Shown: positions 1 to 8,923, numbered from the stretch's first letter. The stretch is 19,721 nt of DNA from JAAYJR01 sp964545315 (GCA_964545315.1 CAZJGI010000060.1:1-19721); one strand, 5' to 3'. The notes: generated from the sequence alone by a model not told the origin. A program made the numbers and translations.

Positions 1-2
1 TG

Positions 3-638
3 GGACAGATGTCAGAAATAACATTAAACGATGGTACCCATATTTGGCTCAATTCTGGTACAACACTAAAATATTGTAACGATTTTGGCAGGTATTCCCG
101 CAATGTAGAGTTGGTGGGTGAGGCATTTTTTAAAGTAAAACATGGAGTGACACCATTCAAAGTAAAAATGAAAGACAATGAAGTTGAGGTTTTAGGCACT
201 TCCTTTGCGGCAGTGTCATATTCCGATGAAGACTTTAGTCAGGTAACTCTGATCGAAGGATCAGTACAAGTCAATAATAAAACAGGGCAAGCGGTGGCTA
301 AAATCGTTCCCAATTATCAGCTTCATATCCCCGATAATCCACAAATGAAAATTTCTGCACATAAAGTAAACCCGATGTTTTACGAAAGCTGGATAAACGG
401 AAAAATTAAATTTGACCAGGAAAGGCTTGTTGATGTAGCCAGGAGGATGGAACGATGGTACAATGTTGAGATCAGATTTGCCGACCAGGAGGCACAGAAT
501 ATACGTTTTACGGGGACAGTGCTTAAAAGTAAACCCATCGACCAATCTATGAAAGCAATAGGTCTTCTCCTGCCTATCAAGGTAAAGTATGAAAATAACC
601 TGGAAAAAAAAGATATAATAACGATTTCAAAAAAATAA
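3..638 (+). CDS. FecR-family anti-sigma factor (5' end outside window)
   Basis: This is the periplasmic part of a FecR-type anti-sigma regulator. In this family the protein holds an ECF sigma factor at the inner membrane and releases it when a TonB-dependent transducer signals ligand binding. The reading frame is open from base 3, and the codons before the ATG at 9 (Gly-Gln) fit the family pattern 'GQ.SEITLNDGT.IWLNSGT'. That ATG is therefore an internal Met, and the true start with the cytoplasmic and membrane segments lies upstream. Visible parts, counted from the ATG at 9, are the FecR core with WLNSGTTLKY, a 'VGEAFFKV' strand and 'VLGTSFAAVSY' (about residues 1-105), then a DUF4974-like C-terminal domain (about 125-205). 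The next gene encodes an STN-domain SusC, the expected signalling partner. No sigma factor gene is in the window; it may lie upstream. Confidence 0.9.
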   Translation, partial: GQMSEITLNDGTHIWLNSGTTLKYCNDFGRYSRNVELVGEAFFKVKHGVTPFKVKMKDNEVEVLGTSFAAVSYSDEDFSQVTLIEGSVQVNNKTGQAVAKIVPNYQLHIPDNPQMKISAHKVNPMFYESWINGKIKFDQERLVDVARRMERWYNVEIRFADQEAQNIRFTGTVLKSKPIDQSMKAIGLLLPIKVKYENNLEKKDIITISKK

Positions 639-680
639 TTGCCTATGGAGTAGTTGCTATCTAAACAAAGTGTGAGTGAA

Positions 681-720
681 AAAACAGCGGATATACCCCA
701 TATATACCCACTGTTTTAAT
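681..720 (+). terminator. Candidate intrinsic terminator between fecR-like and susC-like genes
   Basis: The segment AAAACAGCGG (681-690) can pair with CCACTGTTTT (708-717), giving a 10-bp stem with one C/A mismatch, an A-run before it and a T-rich tail after it. The 17-nt loop contains two near-repeats of ATATACCC. It sits 43 bp after the FecR stop and 44 bp before the SusC ATG, so it could end or attenuate transcription from the regulator gene. The folding was judged by eye only. Confidence 0.4.
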
Positions 721-760
721 TTAAATTTTATTGGTAAAAATTTTAAAAAAATGTAAATTT

Positions 761-3700
761 ATGAAAAATCACAAGAAACAGGCCGGGTATAACCGACTAT
801 TAAAAAAAATTCTGTTTAAAATGAAATTGACATTAACAATCTTCTTGTTTTGCATTGCCGGGGTGTCAGCTTCCACCTATTCTCAAAGCACACGCCTCGA
901 CATTTCAATTAAAAACAGTACCATGGTGGAACTGATCAATCAGATAGAAGAAAAGAGTGAATTCTTTTTTTATTATCAGAAAGAAGAACTGCGGGGATTA
1001 AACGATATTACATTAGAGTTGAAAAACGCTACAATCTCAGAAATTCTTGATGAAGTTCTGGAGGATACCGGTATTGACTACAGTGTGATAGACCGGTATA
1101 TAGTTCTGAGAACCGATGGTGGCTCATTTGGAGAAAATTTCCTGGCCTCAGCCCGGAAAATGACAAACTCTCAACAACGAGCAGTTTCCGGGAAAGTCAC
1201 AGATATTAATAACCAGCCATTACCTGGGGTTACTGTTATTATAAAGGGTACTACCCAGGGCACCGTAACCAATCCCGATGGAGAATACAATCTTACGAAT
1301 ATTCCTGAGGGCGCAACTTTGGTGTTTTCTTATGTTGGATTGGAATCCCAGGAAATAGTAGTTGGGACACAATCTGTAATAAACGTTAGTTTGGAAGAGT
1401 CAACAATTGGACTGGGGGAAGTAGTAGCAATTGGTTACGGCACCAAAAGAAGAGCAGATATTACCGGTTCTGTAGCCGTCGTTAATACAGAAAACCTTCA
1501 AAGCGTAAAGTCCTTCTCTGCTGCCCAGGCCCTTCAGGGTATGGCTGCCGGTGTTAATATCACGCCATCCGGAGTACCTGGAAATTCTCCGCGGATCAAC
1601 ATTCGCGGTATTTCAAGTTTTGGTGACGCAAGCCCTTTAATTATTGTAGACGGTATCCAACAAAACCTGAATAATATAAGCGCTAATGACATTGAGTCTA
1701 TTCAGGTTTTGAAAGACGCAGGAGCTGCCTCAATTTACGGAGTTCGTGGAGCTAATGGCGTAATTCTTGTTACCACAAAGAAAGGAAAGACCGGAGAACC
1801 TACTATCAGTTATGAAGGCACTTATGGAGTAACATTCCCTCTACCCGGAGACCCATGGAATATTTTAAATTCAGAGGAATACATGACCGTTTATAACCGT
1901 GCCTTTCCGGGAAATCCCAGATTTGCAAACGGTATGCCTGATTACATGTACAGGGGGCCTCAGGGGGCAGGAGTTGCATTTGCAGGTGATCCTAAAGTCG
2001 ATCCTTCTTTATACTTTTATGAAAGCCCGAATAAAGGAAAAAACTATTTAATCCAGGAAATCAACAAAGAAGGAACAGACTGGTTCCATGCACTCTTTAA
2101 AAGAGCCCCAACAACAGAGCATAATGTAACAGCCAGTGGAGGAACTAATAAATCCAAATATCTCTTTGCATTAGGATATCTGCACCAGCAAGGTACTTTG
2201 CTCAATACAGACCTGAAAAGATATTCTGCACGTGTTAATACAGAGTTCACAATTGGAAAAAATTTAAGGATTGGTGAAAACGCCAACATACTTCACAGAA
2301 ATAATCAGGGTTTTGGAGAAAACTCCCAGTTTGGGGGTATTGTAGAAACAGTAAAACAACAGCCAATTGTACCTCTTTATGATATTATGGGAAATTACGG
2401 AGGTACATTCGGTGGCCCTGAACTTGGTGACGGACAAAATCCTGTTGCTGCTCAGGACCGTAATGTTGCAAGGGATGTTCCTTACGACTGGTATATAATT
2501 GGTAATGCTTATGCAGAGCTCGATTTCTTAAAAGATTTTACAGCCAGGACCAGTATAGGATATAATATCAGTAATGATTATACCTTGAATTTTTCAACTA
2601 CCCAGGTTGAAAATGTACAGGCCAATACAAGTCCGAATTCTCTTAGCGTTACTGCTGGTTACGGCAGTACCATGACATTTACTAACACCCTTAATTATCA
2701 AAAAACATTTGGCGTTCATAATCTTGAGGTTTTGATCGGTTCTGAAGCAATAAAATACGCTTCAGGTAGTGTAAATGGAAGCAGGACAACATTCTTTTCA
2801 GAAGCTAAAACCTATCTTACTTTAGCTGGCGGAACGGAAGCAGTCAATAACAGCAGTTCCGTTGGTGAGGAAACACTGTTCTCATTATTTGGGAGGCTGG
2901 ATTACAGCTTTAACGATAAATATTTGCTGGGAGCGACCTTACGTAGGGACGGCTCATCAAGATTTGGTCCTGATTCAAGATATGGTGTATTCCCGGCATT
3001 TTCAGCAGCATGGAGAATCTCACAGGAAAGCTTTATGAACATAAGTTGGCTCGATGACCTTAAAATACGGGCAAGTTACGGTATATTAGGATCTCAAAAC
3101 AATGTCAGCGCAGCAAACTCTTTTAACTTATATGGTGCAAGTGTTACCGGTAGTTATTATGATATTATGGCATCTGGTACTGGAGAAGTTCAGGGTTTTT
3201 ATGTTTCAAGAATTGGTAACCTGGCAACAAGTTGGGAAGAAAATATTGTTACAAATATCGGATTTGATGCAACAATGTTTGATAATAAACTGGACTTCTC
3301 TTTAGAATATTACAAAAAATCAATTGCAGGCTTGTTGTTTTCAGAACAATTACCTGCAGTAATTATTGCAGGTTCAACGGCTCCGACTGTTAATATAGGA
3401 GACATTCAAAATAGCGGTTTTGACGGTTCTATAGAATACAGGGGAAATGTAGCTGATTTCAAATATTCTGTCGGACTGAATGTAACAAACTATAAAAATG
3501 AAGTTGTAGATGTTCCGGATCCGGGTTATTTTGGCTCGGGTAGCTGGCAGGGGGTTGGTACCCCGGTACGTAATGAAGAAGGACATCCTGTAAGTTCATT
3601 CTATGGATATAATGTGATTGGATTGTTTAACAGTGATGAAGAAGTGGCCAGTGCTCCTACTCAGGATGCTGCTGCTCCGGGACGGTTCAGGTATGAAGAT

Positions 3701-4264
3701 GTTGATGGTGACAATAAAATTACAATTGAAGACCGTGTACATCTTGGAGATCCGAACCCTGACTTCACCGGCGGTCTTAATATTACGATGGCTTACAAAA
3801 ATTTTGACCTTTATACGTTCTTTTATGGTTCGGTAGGTAATAAAATAGCTAATTTAAACAGATCCTACCTTTATTTTATGTCATTCTATCCGACAACAAA
3901 TAAAAGCAGGGAATTACTGAATGCCTGGACACCTGATAATAAGAATACCAATATTCCAAGACTGGAAACCGCAGGGACGTTTAGTTCTTCTGGTACAATG
4001 AATTCATTTTATGTAGAGGACGGCTCATTCCTTAAACTAAAAACTTTGCAGTTGGGATATACAATTGATCCGCAATTGTTGAAAAGGATAAACATTTCTA
4101 AAGTGAGATTATCTGCAACATTGGCCAATCTGTTTACATTGACAAAGTATACAGGTTTAGATCCGGAATTCATTGGAGGCAGTTCATCTGTATTTGGTGT
4201 AGACCTGGGTAGCTACCCAAATAACGAGCTAAACCTCATATTTGGACTAAGTATAGCATTTTAA
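761..4264 (+). CDS. SusC/RagA-family TonB-dependent outer-membrane transporter with STN signalling domain
   Basis: This is an outer-membrane beta-barrel that imports an oligomeric nutrient using TonB energy, working with the SusD-like lipoprotein next to it. I place the start at the ATG at 761 (1,167 aa); an in-frame TTG at 731 is less likely. Residues 1-40 form a basic leader plus a hydrophobic signal (MKLTLTIFLFCIAGVSA). Residues about 44-116 are an STN (secretin/TonB short N-terminal) domain. Residues about 141-212 are a carboxypeptidase-regulatory-like domain (VSGKVTD, PLPGVTVIIKGT, GEYNL). After that come the TonB-box region GEVVAIGYGTKRRADITGSV (219-238), a plug with NIRGISSF and PLIIVDGI (280-299), and a long barrel ending in GLSIAF. 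The STN domain beside a FecR gene implies trans-envelope signalling through an ECF sigma factor. The natural substrate cannot be read from the sequence. Confidence 0.96.
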   Translation: MKNHKKQAGYNRLLKKILFKMKLTLTIFLFCIAGVSASTYSQSTRLDISIKNSTMVELINQIEEKSEFFFYYQKEELRGLNDITLELKNATISEILDEVLEDTGIDYSVIDRYIVLRTDGGSFGENFLASARKMTNSQQRAVSGKVTDINNQPLPGVTVIIKGTTQGTVTNPDGEYNLTNIPEGATLVFSYVGLESQEIVVGTQSVINVSLEESTIGLGEVVAIGYGTKRRADITGSVAVVNTENLQSVKSFSAAQALQGMAAGVNITPSGVPGNSPRINIRGISSFGDASPLIIVDGIQQNLNNISANDIESIQVLKDAGAASIYGVRGANGVILVTTKKGKTGEPTISYEGTYGVTFPLPGDPWNILNSEEYMTVYNRAFPGNPRFANGMPDYMYRGPQGAGVAFAGDPKVDPSLYFYESPNKGKNYLIQEINKEGTDWFHALFKRAPTTEHNVTASGGTNKSKYLFALGYLHQQGTLLNTDLKRYSARVNTEFTIGKNLRIGENANILHRNNQGFGENSQFGGIVETVKQQPIVPLYDIMGNYGGTFGGPELGDGQNPVAAQDRNVARDVPYDWYIIGNAYAELDFLKDFTARTSIGYNISNDYTLNFSTTQVENVQANTSPNSLSVTAGYGSTMTFTNTLNYQKTFGVHNLEVLIGSEAIKYASGSVNGSRTTFFSEAKTYLTLAGGTEAVNNSSSVGEETLFSLFGRLDYSFNDKYLLGATLRRDGSSRFGPDSRYGVFPAFSAAWRISQESFMNISWLDDLKIRASYGILGSQNNVSAANSFNLYGASVTGSYYDIMASGTGEVQGFYVSRIGNLATSWEENIVTNIGFDATMFDNKLDFSLEYYKKSIAGLLFSEQLPAVIIAGSTAPTVNIGDIQNSGFDGSIEYRGNVADFKYSVGLNVTNYKNEVVDVPDPGYFGSGSWQGVGTPVRNEEGHPVSSFYGYNVIGLFNSDEEVASAPTQDAAAPGRFRYEDVDGDNKITIEDRVHLGDPNPDFTGGLNITMAYKNFDLYTFFYGSVGNKIANLNRSYLYFMSFYPTTNKSRELLNAWTPDNKNTNIPRLETAGTFSSSGTMNSFYVEDGSFLKLKTLQLGYTIDPQLLKRINISKVRLSATLANLFTLTKYTGLDPEFIGGSSSVFGVDLGSYPNNELNLIFGLSIAF

Positions 4265-4292
4265 ATATATTAACCATTTAAAAATTGCAATT

Positions 4293-6053
4293 ATGAAAAA
4301 TTATTTTAAATATTTTATATCAGTTTTTCTCATTTTTTCATTGACAATATGGTCCTGCCAGGAAAGTTTTCTGGATGTTGAACCATACGGTTCATTAAGT
4401 CAATCTGTTCTGGCAAATGAACAGGGAGCTGATAAATTATTAATCGGGGCATACTCTAATCTGGCAAATGGAAACTATCTTATTGGGATTGGCCGGCTCA
4501 GGGGTGCTGATGAAGTAAGACAAGGTACTGAGACGGGTGCCAGTATTTTTGATGCCTTTATGTATAGCATAGCCGAAGGTGATGTTAACAGCCTATGGGT
4601 ACATAATTATACCGGAGTTAACCGGTGCAATGCAACGCTGCAGATGTTGCCCCTGATCCAGGGAGGAAATGCTAATAATTTGAAGCAAATTGAAGCAGAA
4701 GCTAAATTTTTGCGTGCTGTGTATTACCACGAATTAGTCAGGTTTTTTAGAAATGTTCCGTGGATCGACGAAACTGTTACTTATAGCGATCGCAACTTTT
4801 TCGTTCCAAATAATGTTGATATTTATCCAAACATAGAGGCTGATCTGAAATTTGCCGCTGAGAATCTTACAGAAACAAAAAGTCAGGCTGGCAGGGCAAA
4901 TAAATGGGCAGCCAAGGCAATGCTGGCAAAGGTCTACATTTTTCAGCAGAAATTTTCTGATGCAAAAACTGTTCTGGAAGATGTCATTGCCAATGGCAAA
5001 ACATCCAATGGCCTGAAATATGGATTACAGGAACAGTATAATCTCAATTTTATTCAGAGAGGCAGGAACAGTAAGGAAGCTGTATTTACAATTCAGATGG
5101 ATGTTAGTGACCTGGCAAAATCAGGTAACGGTAATCCAAGAGACCAGTACAATGGAACCTATGGAGGGCCGGCCACATGCTGCTATGGTTGGGGTCAACC
5201 AACATACGACTTTGTGGATGCTCACCAGACTGATCCGACAACCGGATTACCATTAGTTGACACTTATCATCTGACGCCTATCCCTCATGATAATAATTTA
5301 AGTTCAAGCGATCCTTTTACTCCATATCAGGGTACACTGGATTCACGTCTGGACTGGAGTGTTGGCAGAAGAGGAATTCCATATCGCGACTGGGGAGTGC
5401 ATCCCGGGAAAGCATGGGTCAGAAACCAGTTCAATTCAGGGCCATACAACGTCTTAAAAAATATTGTTGAACAGGCAACTAAAAGCAGGGACCAGGGAAC
5501 AGGCGGTTCTTCCAATAATCCTTACAATATTATTCGTTTTGCCGATGTACTATTGTGGGCAGCAGAGTGTGAGGTTGAAGTTGGTAGCCTGGCAAAAGCT
5601 GAGGAGTACGTAAACATAGTCAGGGCACGGGCTGCCAATCCGGTTTCATGGGTATATAAATATATCGATAACAGCCAGCCTATGGCCGGTTTTTCTGATG
5701 TACCTGCAGCTAATTATAAAGTAGGCCTTTATAACGGTCATTTTCAGGCCAATGGAAAAACTTATGCCCGGAAAGCAGTACATTTCGAAAGAAGGCTGGA
5801 GCTCGGATGTGAACACCATCGCTTTTTCGATTTGGTACGTTATGATGAGGGTAACCTGGATACTGACATTGTTGCAGAATTAAATGCTTTTCTGGACCGT
5901 GAAGGACCAAGGCTTTCCAACACTAATAATAACTACCTGAAAGGAGATTTTGCCAGGAATAAACATGAATATTTTCCTATACCTGTTACCCAGATTGACC
6001 TGAGTGTAGTTGATGGAGTTTCAGTGCTGATACAAAATCCAGGCTGGCAATAA
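4293..6053 (+). CDS. SusD/RagB-family nutrient-binding outer-membrane lipoprotein
   Basis: This is a surface lipoprotein that forms the lid of the SusC transporter and binds its substrate. It is 586 aa long, typical for the family, and starts 28 bp after the susC-like stop, so the two genes are surely co-transcribed. Residues 1-22 are a lipoprotein signal with the acylated Cys at 22 (LTIWSC). The SusD N-terminal signature 'QESFLDVEPYGSLS' follows, then helical TPR-like repeats. The family hallmark ERRLELGCEHHRFFDLVRY is at about 499-517. The C-terminus has 'YFPIPVTQIDLS' and 'IQNPGW', matching the usual 'PIP..EI......QNPGY' ending. The gene is intact and nothing in it identifies the ligand. 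Confidence 0.96.
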   Translation: MKNYFKYFISVFLIFSLTIWSCQESFLDVEPYGSLSQSVLANEQGADKLLIGAYSNLANGNYLIGIGRLRGADEVRQGTETGASIFDAFMYSIAEGDVNSLWVHNYTGVNRCNATLQMLPLIQGGNANNLKQIEAEAKFLRAVYYHELVRFFRNVPWIDETVTYSDRNFFVPNNVDIYPNIEADLKFAAENLTETKSQAGRANKWAAKAMLAKVYIFQQKFSDAKTVLEDVIANGKTSNGLKYGLQEQYNLNFIQRGRNSKEAVFTIQMDVSDLAKSGNGNPRDQYNGTYGGPATCCYGWGQPTYDFVDAHQTDPTTGLPLVDTYHLTPIPHDNNLSSSDPFTPYQGTLDSRLDWSVGRRGIPYRDWGVHPGKAWVRNQFNSGPYNVLKNIVEQATKSRDQGTGGSSNNPYNIIRFADVLLWAAECEVEVGSLAKAEEYVNIVRARAANPVSWVYKYIDNSQPMAGFSDVPAANYKVGLYNGHFQANGKTYARKAVHFERRLELGCEHHRFFDLVRYDEGNLDTDIVAELNAFLDREGPRLSNTNNNYLKGDFARNKHEYFPIPVTQIDLSVVDGVSVLIQNPGWQ

Positions 6054-6094
6054 TAGTTAATTAGAAATTGAATAGTTATATAATCTAAAACACA

Positions 6095-6104
6095 TAGACA
6101 TTCA
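6095..6104 (+). promoter_or_regulatory. TAGACATTCA motif, copy 1 (possible operator half-site)
   Basis: The 10-mer TAGACATTCA occurs here, inverted at 6183-6192, and again at 8924-8933. All three lie in the two longest gene-free stretches. Copies 1 and 2 share a longer core, TAGACATTCARTTATA. A shared regulator site is possible, but so is chance or simple membership in the inverted repeat. Confidence 0.25.
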
Positions 6105-6182
6105 GTTATATCATGTTTATCAAAAGGATATGAAATTTGTTATAATGATTTTATATTCATAAAAGATGATTCAGGGTATAAT

Positions 6183-6192
6183 TGAATGTCTA
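6183..6192 (-). promoter_or_regulatory. TAGACATTCA motif, copy 2 (inverted)
   Basis: This is the reverse complement of the motif at 6095-6104, 27 bp before the start codon of the first Gfo gene. With copy 1 it forms the inner arms of the inverted repeat, so its status as a protein-binding site is only a possibility. Confidence 0.25.
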
Positions 6193-6218
6193 ATTTCTAA
6201 ATAACAAAATATTTTAAA

Positions 6219-7493
6219 ATGAATAATCCTTCAGCCTTAAATGAATTTAACCGGCGTAATTTCATTAAAATCAGCAGTCTTGGAATTGGAGCAGGCCTTT
6301 TTGGATTTGCCCATTCATCATGTAGTAGCAGCAAAAAAATTGCTCCCCCAGCTATACAGGGATTTGAACGTGAAACGCCAAATGCAGACCTTTATAAAGG
6401 ATGGACACCTGTTTCCGATCGTAAAATCCGAGTCGGAATTGTAGGGTATGGCAGAAGTAAATTTGGAGCAGATTTTGGTTTTCAAAATCATCCCAATGTT
6501 GAAGTAGTTGCTGTAAGCGACTTATTTCCTGAGCGTTGTGAGGAATTGGCAAAAATTACAGGATCAAAAAAAACCTACCCTTCACTGGAAGAACTCGTCA
6601 AAGATGATAATATTGAGGCAGTCTTTGTTGCTACTGACGCTCCCAGCCACAAAAAACATTGTATAGAGGTCTTAAATCATGGCAAGCATGTAGCTACAGC
6701 TGTTCCGGCTGTTTTTGGGTCTCTTGAAGATGCTGATGAGTTATTTGAAGTTGTCAAACGAAGTGGACTCAAATACATGATGTTCGAAACTTCAATGTTT
6801 CGGAGAAACCTTTATGCTATGCGGCAAATTTACCAGGCTGGTGGCTTTGGTAAACTGATTTATACTGAGGGTGAATATTTTCACGGCCCCAGTACCAGGG
6901 TACAGGCACCCCAACCACCACCGGCAAACAAGGGACCTATTGTTCCCGGTTCATATCTTGGATGGCGTGATGGATTGCCACCACAGTGGTACCCTACACA
7001 CTCCAATGCATATTACATTGGGGTTACAGAAGGCACTTTCACTGAAGTCTCCTGTCTTGGGATGCCAAGTCAGAGAGAAGCAAACCAACCCGGAAATAAC
7101 AGGTATAATAATCCTTTTGCAACTGAAATTGCAATGTTTCGTACCAGTGATGGAGGAATATCAAGAATGGCAGTAAGTTGGGACACACCGGGCTTTGGCG
7201 CCGAAACAGGAAGGGCACGAGGACAAATGGGATCATATTACGATGAATATCAGGGATTAGTAGAACAACTGCCTGATTTATCCCGCCCTCCCTTACCTCC
7301 CGGAGTACCTGCAGGAGGTCATGGCGGTTCTCACGGCCCTCTTATGAATGAATTTGTATTGTCCATTTTAGAAGACCGAAAGCCGCTTGTTGATATTGCC
7401 ATGTCCCTGAACATGACAACAGGAGGTATTGTTGCTCACCAATCAGCCATGAAAGATGGTGAATGGTTGAAAGTCCCCCAATACAAATTATAA
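6219..7493 (+). CDS. Gfo1: Tat-exported Gfo/Idh/MocA-fold protein, GH109-like subgroup
   Basis: This is a 424-aa periplasmic protein with an N-terminal Rossmann NAD(P) domain and the Gfo/Idh/MocA C-terminal beta-sheet domain. A Tat signal is visible (NRRNFIK, Arg12-Arg13, then a hydrophobic stretch), with Cys35 as a possible but weak lipobox. The Rossmann fold covers about 70-140 (RVGIVGYG, then Asp101 ending strand 2). The usual catalytic EKP motif is replaced by AVP (161-163), so the common dehydrogenase lysine is missing. Glu190 (MMFET), Tyr220/His222 (EGEYFHG), His261 (YPTHS) and the GGHGGSHG motif (366-373) line up, from memory, with active-site segments of GH109 NAD-dependent N-acetylgalactosaminidases. 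Either an NAD-dependent glycosidase or an oxidoreductase is possible. The loop at 223-248 is long and proline-rich compared with its three paralogues. It is the first of seven Tat substrates in this cluster. Confidence 0.88.
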   Translation: MNNPSALNEFNRRNFIKISSLGIGAGLFGFAHSSCSSSKKIAPPAIQGFERETPNADLYKGWTPVSDRKIRVGIVGYGRSKFGADFGFQNHPNVEVVAVSDLFPERCEELAKITGSKKTYPSLEELVKDDNIEAVFVATDAPSHKKHCIEVLNHGKHVATAVPAVFGSLEDADELFEVVKRSGLKYMMFETSMFRRNLYAMRQIYQAGGFGKLIYTEGEYFHGPSTRVQAPQPPPANKGPIVPGSYLGWRDGLPPQWYPTHSNAYYIGVTEGTFTEVSCLGMPSQREANQPGNNRYNNPFATEIAMFRTSDGGISRMAVSWDTPGFGAETGRARGQMGSYYDEYQGLVEQLPDLSRPPLPPGVPAGGHGGSHGPLMNEFVLSILEDRKPLVDIAMSLNMTTGGIVAHQSAMKDGEWLKVPQYKL

Positions 7494-7524
7494 ATAAAAA
7501 AATTATTAAAATGAAATGAGTATC

Positions 7525-7538
7525 CCGATTAAAATCGG
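7525..7538. repeat. Short palindrome CCGATT-AA-AATCGG
   Basis: CCGATT (7525-7530) and AATCGG (7533-7538) are exact inverted arms around two bases. It lies 31 bp after the Gfo1 stop and 34 bp before a second, GC-rich palindrome. It may be a weak hairpin or part of an intergenic repeat family. Confidence 0.4.
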
Positions 7539-7572
7539 AATATCAGAGTATGATTAAAACATATCCGTATCC

Positions 7573-7590
7573 CCCCGGTGGCCATCGGGG
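7573..7590. repeat. GC-rich near-perfect palindrome between Gfo1 and Gfo2
   Basis: CCCCGGTGGCCATCGGGG is self-complementary over 18 bases except for one G-T pair, so it can fold into a stem of about 7 bp with a GGCC tip. It stands out as GC-rich in an otherwise AT-rich spacer. There is no T-run after it, which argues against a simple terminator. It looks more like a REP-type palindromic unit or an mRNA-stabilising hairpin. Confidence 0.45.
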
Positions 7591-7631
7591 CAGGTTAAAT
7601 AATACATTTGAAAATAATTAATTTTAACAAA

Positions 7632-8873
7632 ATGAAAAATAAAAAATCCGAACAGTTATCCGGACGTCGTGACTTTCTGAGAATAACAGGACTCGGAGCT
7701 GCAGCTATCGGACTACAGCAATTTGGTTGTACACAAAAAAGTAGTGAGAAAACAGAATCCGTCATACCCGGATTTGAAACCACTCCTGCAGAGAGAGATC
7801 CATCAGAAGGATGGGAACCTTTCTCAGACCGAAAATTACGTGTAGGCCTTGTAGGTTATGGTGCATGTAAATTTGGTGCTTTATTCGGATTCCAAAATCA
7901 CCCTAATGTCGAAGTAGTGGCAGTTAGTGATCTTTTCCCTGACAGGTGTGCTGAACTTGCAAAAGAAACTAATTGTAAAAAGACATACCCCTCATTAGAG
8001 GAAATGGTTAAAGATGATAGTATTGAAGCTATATTCTGTGCAACTGATGCACCAAGTCATGCAAGACATGCAAAATTGGTTTTGGAACATGGCAAACATG
8101 TTGCTACAGCTGTACCTGCTGTATTTGGATCTTTGGAAGAAGCGGATATGTTATTGGAAGCCGTTAAAAAAAGCGGTTTGAAATACATGTTATTCGAGAC
8201 ATCATGTTTTCGTGCTGACCTTTATGCAATGAGACAAATTTATATGGCAGGGGGATTTGGCAAAATTACATATGCTGAAGGCGAATATTATCATGGCCCC
8301 AGCCTTTCCGGTAGTGGAGGAGGTGTAGGGTCTTATAAAAACTGGCGCTCCGGCATGCCGGCTATGTGGTATCCGACCCATAACAATGCTTATTATAATG
8401 GGGTTACTGATAAATCATTTACGGAAGTATCATGTTATGGCCGGTTAAGAAATCCAGATGGTTCCGCGGATAATCAATATAAAAATCCATTTAGAGAGGA
8501 GATTGCATTATTCAGGACCGATGAAGGAGGGATGGCAAGAATGGCGAGAACATCTACTCCCGGATTAATATCCGAGACAGGCAGGGTTCAGGGAGAAAAG
8601 GGATCTTATGGATTCTATGATAAAAAATATGTTGGTTATGAAAAAAATCTTCCTGATCTGAACAGGCCACCTATTCCTCCAGGTGTACCAGCCGGTGGTC
8701 ACGGTGGTTCGCACGGGCCTTTGATGAATGAATTCGTCATGTCAATAATTCAGGATCGTAAACCTCTGGTTGATATTATTATGGCTTTGAATATGACCGT
8801 ATCAGGAATTATAGCACATGAGTCAGCTTTAAAAGGAGGAGAAGTATTGAAAATTCCTCAATATAGTATGTAA
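7632..8873 (+). CDS. Gfo2: Tat-exported Gfo/Idh/MocA-fold lipoprotein, GH109-like subgroup
   Basis: This is a 413-aa paralogue of Gfo1. I choose the ATG at 7632, which follows an A-rich leader and puts the twin arginines near the N-terminus. An in-frame TTG at 7608 would only add eight residues. The Tat signal has Arg12-Arg13 (GRRDFLR), and Cys33 (QQFGC) is a plausible lipobox, so the protein is probably anchored on the periplasmic side of a membrane. Rossmann domain: LRVGLVGYG at about 69-77 and Asp100. AVP (160-162) replaces EKP. Glu189, Tyr219/His221, His250 (YPTHN) and the C-terminal GGHGGSHG are conserved. The loop between EGEYYH and YPTH is short and glycine-rich (GSGGGVGS). It is more diverged from Gfo3 and Gfo4 than those two are from each other. 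The substrate is unknown; NAD-dependent glycosidase or oxidoreductase chemistry is inferred. Confidence 0.88.
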   Translation: MKNKKSEQLSGRRDFLRITGLGAAAIGLQQFGCTQKSSEKTESVIPGFETTPAERDPSEGWEPFSDRKLRVGLVGYGACKFGALFGFQNHPNVEVVAVSDLFPDRCAELAKETNCKKTYPSLEEMVKDDSIEAIFCATDAPSHARHAKLVLEHGKHVATAVPAVFGSLEEADMLLEAVKKSGLKYMLFETSCFRADLYAMRQIYMAGGFGKITYAEGEYYHGPSLSGSGGGVGSYKNWRSGMPAMWYPTHNNAYYNGVTDKSFTEVSCYGRLRNPDGSADNQYKNPFREEIALFRTDEGGMARMARTSTPGLISETGRVQGEKGSYGFYDKKYVGYEKNLPDLNRPPIPPGVPAGGHGGSHGPLMNEFVMSIIQDRKPLVDIIMALNMTVSGIIAHESALKGGEVLKIPQYSM

Positions 8874-8923
8874 AAAACTAATATATAAATATTGTATATT
8901 TAACTTGTTTTCATGTAATTATT

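Larger units (their letters stand above)
6061..6200 (+). repeat. Interrupted inverted repeat downstream of the susCD pair
   Basis: The 165-bp spacer between the SusD-like gene and the first Gfo gene holds a long AT-rich inverted repeat. The right arm (6177-6200) is continuous. Its outer 9 nt (6192-6200) pair with 6061-6069, and its inner 15 nt (6177-6191) pair with 6096-6110 through 14 Watson-Crick pairs and one G-T. The left arm carries 26 extra bases (6070-6095), and the loop is 66 nt. It could be an RNA stem that partly terminates or processes the transcript between the uptake genes and the enzyme genes, or a decayed mobile-element end. It was found by eye and not folded. Confidence 0.45.

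Noticed and set aside
731..760. TTG start for the SusC-like gene, 10 codons upstream of the ATG
   Set aside because: The ATG at 761 gives the usual SusC leader (short basic segment, then hydrophobic signal). TTG starts are uncommon here and the added residues look like translated spacer.
7608..7631. TTG start for Gfo2
   Set aside because: The ATG at 7632 places the twin arginines at 12-13, as in Gfo1 and Gfo4, and follows an A-rich leader. The added eight residues are AT-rich spacer.
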